This document shows positions 24,001 through 27,152 of a DNA stretch of 27,152 bases, piece after piece. The stretch is from an uncultured Butyricicoccus sp. (GTDB taxonomy: Bacteria; Bacillota; Clostridia; Oscillospirales; Butyricicoccaceae): contig CAUEJN010000010.1 of the NCBI GenBank assembly GCA_959018045.1, forward strand, positions 1 to 27,152, written 5' to 3'. Numbering within the stretch: the first letter of the stretch is position 1; every line of letters begins with the position of its first letter. The translations under genes were made by a program, and so were the position numbers. The notes under the pieces are model-generated. The model was not told where the DNA came from. It saw nothing but the letters and a program-made list of their open reading frames with translations, and searched no databases.

Positions 24001-24569
24001 ACCTGCTCGTACTCGACACCGAGGTTTACTCCAACACCGGTGGTCAGTCGTCCAAGGCAACCCCGACCGCAGCTGTTGCGAAGTTCGCATCTGGCGGTAA
24101 GCACATCGCCAAGAAGGATCTGGGCGCGATCTTCATGAACTACGGTTATGTTTACGTCGCTCAGGTTGCAATCGGCTACGACCAGGCACAGACCCTCAAG
24201 GCCATCCGTGAGGCTGAGTCCTACCCGGGCCCGTCCATCATCATCGCATACTGCCCGTGCCTCGAGCAGCACATCAAGGCTGGCATGAGCTGCACCCAGA
24301 GCGAGATGAAGAAGGCCGTCGAGTGCGGTTACTGGCAGACCTACCGCTACGATCCGCGCCGCACGGCACAGGGACTCAATCCGTTCCAGCTGGATTCGCC
24401 CGAACCGGACACCAGCAAGGTGATGGATTACCTGATGGGCGAGAACCGTTACGCATCGCTCAAGAACAACTTCCCCGATCGTGCAGACGCACTGTACGAG
24501 AAGGCAGTTGCCGACATCGAAGCACGCTACAAGAAGTATCGTAAGCTGGCAGACGAGTCTGCCGACTGA
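21039..24569 (+). CDS. nifJ: Pyruvate:ferredoxin (flavodoxin) oxidoreductase
   Basis: This 1176-residue single-chain PFOR oxidises pyruvate with CoA to acetyl-CoA and CO2 and reduces ferredoxin; it is the central fermentative step in Clostridia. Domain I shows YPITPSS (28-34) with the pyruvate-contacting Thr31. The ferredoxin-like domain has two 4Fe-4S motifs: Cys692/695/698/702 (CIQCNRCAATC) and Cys750/753/756/760 (CLGCGVCLTAC). Further on are the proximal-cluster segment AACAGCAETTY and the thiamine diphosphate motif GDGWAYDIGFGG with VLDTEVYSNTGGQSS. Length fits the family. The ATG at 21039 is chosen from the family N terminus; GGAG is 12 bases upstream, slightly far. Codon use is strongly biased, consistent with the perfect promoter. 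Confidence 0.96.
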   Translation: MKKKYAVMDGNTAAAHVAYAFTEVAAIYPITPSSPMAEKVDEWSAKGKKNLFGSTVDVIQMQSEAGAAGTCHGSLQAGALTTTFTSSQGLMLMIPAMYAMGGQFLPNVMHIASRVVTSNHHSIFGDHTDFMTCRMTGYAMLMSSSPQEAMDLGAVAHLSAIHEKYAFMHCFDGFRTSHEMQRIETLDYEDLRGLVDYDALKAFRAQALNPEHPTNRGNNVNPDIYFQCKEGANVKSATVPETVQHYMDEINKLTGRDYKLFNYYGAPDAEEVIVVMCSASEALKETVNYLNQNGRKVGMVQIRLYRPFSVKHFSDAIPATCKKIAVLDRSKEVGSVGEPVYLDVCTALNQAGRTDIQIVGGRYGLSSKDTTPGQLVAVYDNLAQDKPKNNFTIGINDDVTHTSLEYKEVEMAHPGQVSCKLWGLGGDGTVGANKNAITTIGLTANKYAQAYFSYDSMKSGGLTQSHLRFGDEPIQSTYLVSAADFVAVHAPTYVSKYDTTEDLKDGGIYLLNCAWSVDELEERLPAKVKCDLYNKHAQFYIIDAGKLAAEIGLGKRTNSILQAAFFALTKVIPLDVAVEDMKKNNYNSYFKKAGQKIVDLNNQAVDVGVSAAVKVEIPESWANAVDAPAQEIEATPFVKEIVLPMDRQQGDKLPVSVFQKHGVLDGTWENGTSAYSKRGVATMVPKWDGSACIQCNRCAATCPHAAIRPVLLTEEEKANVPASFETVPAKGLGKDAPAYSYRMQISPYDCLGCGVCLTACPAKGALTMTPFDDMKSEQENFDKVAMNEAYLKKDVISDKNMKSVQFAKPYFQFSAACAGCAETTYIKLVSQLVGDRMYIGNAAGCSSAYSGGAPILPYCKDNRGFGPAWEHSLFEDNAEFAFGFYHAQDAIRKEIIVRLEALKEAGVAAPAIDAYLANWEDKDQSRKVSDDLIAAMEAAEQTPETQFVLENKEYLAKKSVWAIGGDGWAYDIGFGGIDHVLAQNQDVNLLVLDTEVYSNTGGQSSKATPTAAVAKFASGGKHIAKKDLGAIFMNYGYVYVAQVAIGYDQAQTLKAIREAESYPGPSIIIAYCPCLEQHIKAGMSCTQSEMKKAVECGYWQTYRYDPRRTAQGLNPFQLDSPEPDTSKVMDYLMGENRYASLKNNFPDRADALYEKAVADIEARYKKYRKLADESAD

Positions 24570-24833
24570 TCGGATGCACTCCCTCAAATTTCGGCTATAA
24601 GGCGGTATCCCGTTGACGCGGCTTGCTATGCTCCGTGAAAACATCTCCTACTCTTCCAATGAAAAGCAACCCTCACCAAACTGCGTAAGCCAACAGAACC
24701 GATATATATGGATCGAACGCAGTTCCTCTTTTCAATTCAACCTGCACACCGCGTTAACCTACCGCCTTTTATGGCGAAATTTGATGGAAATACAACCGCA
24801 TAGGCAAAACGATACATTTTGCATAAAAAACGC
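24570..24833. other. Spacer after PFOR without a gene
   Basis: About 260 bases of AT-richer sequence with no credible gene and no structured RNA that I recognise. No strong terminator is visible directly behind the PFOR stop; the first convincing one is at 24834-24867. Confidence 0.5.
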
Positions 24834-24867
24834 ATCCCCCAACGTGACGATCATCGCGTTGGGGGAT
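24834..24867. terminator. Bidirectional terminator between nifJ and pyc
   Basis: An 11-bp stem (ATCCCCCAACG at 24834-24844 with CGTTGGGGGAT at 24857-24867) has a T-run on the plus strand and an A-run on its left side, so it can serve both the PFOR transcript and the convergent pyruvate carboxylase. Confidence 0.85.
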
Positions 24868-24943
24868 TTTGTATGTCTAAAAATAGTATCGCGCAAAGAA
24901 GAAGATGTGCTGCACATAGCCGCACCTCTTTTGGCGTAGGTTT

Positions 24944-26660
24944 TTATTGCAGCTTGAGGGTCATAATCAGCTCGCCGGCCTTGACGCTCGAGCCTTCCTT
25001 GATGAGAACCTGATCGACCGCACCGCGGATGCGGGCGACGATGTTGATTTCCATCTTCATGGCCTCGATGACCGCGACAACCTGGTTTTCCTCGACCGGA
25101 TCGCCCGGCTTGACGTTCAGCTTGGAGATCATGCCGGGGATGGACGAGCCGACCTGGCTCTTGTCGTCGGGGTCGGCCAGCGTGACCGGACGCACCTTGG
25201 ATACGGCGTCCTTATCGGGTACAGCAACCTCGCGGCGCATACCGTTAAAGAAGACGTGGCTGCCCATGCGCATGATGTAGCCGTAGGACTGGCGATAGCG
25301 GCAGTAATCCTCGACAACCTTGGGGTAGAGACACCAGGAGATGACCGAGCGGTCGGTGGGATTGGGCGAGAACTTTTCGACTTCACGGCGTGCTGCGTCG
25401 AAGTCAACCGGCGGCAGCAGCTCGCCCGGACCGTCCAGCATGTAGTTGACCGAAACATATATGTTTTTGACATCCTCGAACTGGTGAATCAGGCCAAGGC
25501 TCTCAACCTGAGAGCGCAGGTTAGTGTACTGACCGCCAGGCATCTCGTAGCGGTAGATGTCGGTCAAGGGATTGCGGATATCGGCTTCAAACTGGGTGTA
25601 GCGCTTGCGCACATCCGACCAGTAATCGGACAGGTACGCAGCTGATGCGGGTCAAGGCCGGTGTCACGCGGCTGACCCTGCAGGGCGGTGACGATAGCAT
25701 TCATGGACGGCTGGCTGGTGGTCGAGGACATGGAGTTGATCGCGCAGTCCACGATATCTACACCGGCCTCGGCAGCCATCAGGTAGGTTGCAACCTGGTT
25801 GCCCGAGGTGTCGTACGTGTGCAGGTGGATGGGGAGGCCGACCTCGTGACCAGTTTCTTGGCCGCGTAGGGCTTGAGCAGACCGGACATGTCCTTGATGC
25901 ACAGCAGGTGCGCACCGCGCTTTTCCAGCTCCTTGGCCATATTGATGTAATACTGCAAGGTGTATTTATCGCGCTTGGGGTCTAAGATATCGCCGGTGTA
26001 GCACATGGTCGCCTCAAGCAGCTTGCCCTGTTTGAGTACCTCGTCCATGGCGATTTCCATGCCCGGAATCCAGTTGAGCGAGTCGAAGACGCGGAATACG
26101 TCGATGCCCGACTGTGCGGCCTCGCGGACGAAGGCGCGGATGAGGTTGTCCGGGTAGTTGGTGTAGCCGACCGCGTTGGAGCCGCGGAGCAGCATCTGGA
26201 AGGGGATGTTGGGAATCTTCTTGCGCAGCAAGTCCAGACGTTCCCAGGGGGATTCGTGCAGGAAGCGATAAGCCACGTCGAAGGTCGCACCGCCCCACAT
26301 TTCCAGCGAGAAGCAGTCGTTGAGGATTTCCGCCGTGCCGGGTGCACCCTTGACCATGTCGCGGGTACGTACACGGGTGGACAGCAGCGACTGGTGCGCG
26401 TCGCGCATGGTGGTATCGGTGATCAGCAGCTTTTTCTGATCGAGCACCCAGTCGCGCACGGCTTCGGGGTCCTTGGTGTCAAGCAGCTGCTTGAGGCCGG
26501 TGCACTTGGGCGGCGTGTTCTGATAGGGTGGGAAGCGCGGAATGTCCAGCTGACGGCGCTCGGCAGACGGATTGTCCACCTGAATCTGTGCGATGTAGCG
26601 CAGCACCTTGGTGGCGCGGTCGCGGCCGGTCTGGAACTCGAACAGCTCGGGCGCTTCGTC
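24944..26660 (-). pseudogene. pyc: Pyruvate carboxylase, C-terminal part, broken
   Basis: Pyruvate carboxylase makes oxaloacetate from pyruvate, bicarbonate and ATP. Only its second half is present, in three frames on the minus strand. About 26660-25845 carries the end of the biotin carboxylase region (APELFEF, DRATKVLRYI) and most of the carboxyltransferase domain (LITDTTMRDAHQSLLSTRVRT, CIKDMSGLLKPY). About 25855-25635 continues with EVGLPIHLHTYDTSG to DTGLDPHQL. About 25630-24944 carries the rest and the biotinyl domain with the biotin-attachment motif EAMKME. Around 25850 some 13 bases seem to be missing between KKLV and EVGLP; around 25630 one base seems to be missing before LSDYWSDVRK. 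At about 26660 homology ends, and the N-terminal half is absent. The domain core is otherwise well conserved, so decay is recent, or the sequence has indel errors. Confidence 0.85.
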
Positions 26661-26663
26661 GCG

Positions 26664-26792
26664 GCTATGGCGGACGGCGAAATCGGCGGCCTTGTGGGGA
26701 TGTCCCGCAGCGCCGTCCAGCGCCACCGTACAAGGACTTTGAACGAACTGCGGCAGAGATTGGAGGATAACGGAGGGAGGAACGCGAAATGA
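26664..26792 (+). pseudogene. Sigma-70-like factor, region 4 fragment
   Basis: The last 42 residues of an open frame read like sigma region 4.2: a helix-turn-helix MADGEIGGLVGMSRSAVQRH followed by RTRTLNELRQRLED. The protein's upstream part is missing, because to the left of about 26660 the DNA is pyruvate carboxylase on the other strand. The stop overlaps the next gene by ATGA, the arrangement seen between the sigma factor and the small helix-turn-helix gene in many conjugative transposons. Confidence 0.6.
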
Positions 26793-27094
26793 AGCAGCCC
26801 ACATTCCACGGCAGGGTGCTTCTGCCCCTGTCAGTTTTTGCAGAGGCCCGCGCCGGTGATCCGCTGGCAATGGCGCGCATCTTGCGGTGCTATGGGGACT
26901 ACATAGATAAGTTCTGTACCCGGACACTCTACGATCTGGATGGTACGCCCCATGTGCGGGTGAACGAGTACATGAAGCGCCGATTGCAAATCAAACTGAT
27001 CCGGCATCCTGAACAGCCCATTTCCGTAGGAAGTACAAAAAGATTCTCTTTTGGGGCCTTGAAAAAAATAGTCAACGTATTAGAATGGAATTGA
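26789..27094 (+). CDS. Small helix-turn-helix-type conjugative-element protein
   Basis: This 101-residue protein has LLPLSVFAEARAGDPLAMAR near its N terminus and CTRTLYDLDGTPHVRVNEYMKRRLQIKLIR after it. That pattern is known from the short regulatory protein encoded next to the sigma factor in Tn916-family and related elements, usually about 70-80 residues. After KLIR the chain continues with about 29 residues (HPEQPISVG and onward) that do not resemble the usual short ending, so its 3' end may be rearranged. AGGGAGG lies upstream of the ATG. Exact function is unknown; regulation of transfer or excision is the usual suggestion. Confidence 0.65.
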   Translation: MKQPTFHGRVLLPLSVFAEARAGDPLAMARILRCYGDYIDKFCTRTLYDLDGTPHVRVNEYMKRRLQIKLIRHPEQPISVGSTKRFSFGALKKIVNVLEWN

Positions 27095-27121
27095 CTGAAA
27101 TAGTCAAAGGAGGTTTGAAAA

Positions 27122-27152
27122 TTGTCTGCGGAAAAGTTTGAGGAATTCTCCC
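27122..27152 (+). CDS. Start of a further gene, cut by the window end
   Basis: A TTG at 27122 stands 8 bases after AAAGGAGG and opens a frame reading LSAEKFEEFS (first residue Met if used) to the window end. The strong ribosome binding site is the main support. The product cannot be guessed. An AGTCAA/TTGACT repeat cluster (27070-27107) precedes it. Confidence 0.4.
   Translation, partial: MSAEKFEEFS

Larger units (their letters stand above)
26661..27152. mobile_element. Edge of a putative Tn916-like conjugative element
   Basis: From about 26661 to the window end, the plus strand carries a truncated sigma factor tail, an overlapping small regulator of the kind found beside it in Tn916-type elements, and the start of another frame. 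The left boundary coincides with the loss of pyruvate carboxylase homology. No terminal repeat, attachment site or integrase is visible, and the element's extent lies beyond the window. Identification rests on two short proteins recalled from family knowledge. Confidence 0.5.

Noticed and set aside
20991..24644. A continuous open frame of more than 1200 codons antisense to the PFOR gene
   Set aside because: It is a by-product of the strong codon bias of PFOR. Its translation is Cys/Leu/Val-rich, without domains, and it has no ribosome binding site or promoter.
24600..24650. Promoter-like TTGACG and TATGCT in the PFOR 3' spacer
   Set aside because: Their spacing is too short for a sigma-A promoter and no gene follows on the plus strand.
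26256..26663. Upstream part of the plus-strand frame that ends in the sigma fragment
   Set aside because: This part lies antisense to well-conserved pyruvate carboxylase and is open by chance. Only the last 43 codons resemble a sigma factor.
1..27152. CRISPR arrays, tRNA or rRNA genes
   Set aside because: No regularly spaced repeats of CRISPR length and no cloverleaf or rRNA-like segments were seen on either strand.

Overview
The window reads as a chromosome segment from a GC-rich anaerobic Firmicute, most likely class Clostridia. The grounds are strong GGAGG ribosome binding sites, consensus sigma-A promoters, Rho-independent terminators at most operon ends, PRD/RAT antitermination of a PTS operon, an ECF-type CbiMNQO cobalt importer, a single-chain pyruvate:ferredoxin oxidoreductase, and a pyruvate carboxylase remnant. 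I do not commit to a genus. I see no rRNA, tRNA or CRISPR array.

Layout. (1) 118-3591, plus strand: a sugar PTS operon. A promoter and a RAT/terminator switch precede an HPr-like phosphocarrier, a BglG/LicT-type antiterminator and a glucose/GlcNAc-type enzyme IICBA. (2) 3656-4705, minus: a monocistronic Gfo/Idh/MocA oxidoreductase. (3) 4709-7855, minus: cbiM-cbiN-cbiQ-cbiO cobalt ECF transporter behind a cobalamin riboswitch and an intrinsic terminator. (4) 7895-9627, minus: a marR gene with a palindromic operator, followed by a broken MATE efflux gene. (5) 9690-13828, plus: a zinc unit made of a Fur/Zur regulator with a 9-bp-arm operator on its own promoter, a small Cys/His membrane protein, znuA, znuC, znuB and an OB-fold-like lipoprotein. 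(6) 13861-20612, plus: a DeoR-family regulator with helically phased repeats at its promoter, then a phosphonate unit: phnX, an iron-dependent alcohol dehydrogenase, phnD, phnC and two phnE permeases, with no phnW. (7) 20801-24569, plus: pyruvate:ferredoxin oxidoreductase behind a perfect consensus promoter and a Rex-like operator. (8) 24834-27152: a convergent pyruvate carboxylase remnant on the minus strand, with two internal frame breaks, cut off near 26660, where sequence resembling the regulatory end of a Tn916-like conjugative element begins on the plus strand.

How the genes work together. Much of the window is nutrient import under tight local control: PTS sugar by antitermination, cobalt by B12 riboswitch, zinc by a Zur-like repressor, phosphonate probably by the adjacent DeoR protein. 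PFOR feeds central pyruvate metabolism, and the neighbouring pyruvate carboxylase would have drawn on the same pool but looks dead. The most promising biology is the phnX plus Fe-ADH pair without an aminotransferase, which could be a 2-hydroxyethylphosphonate catabolic route, and the two uncharacterised proteins inside the zinc operon. The two broken genes and the mobile-element junction need read-level confirmation, because assembly error would look the same.
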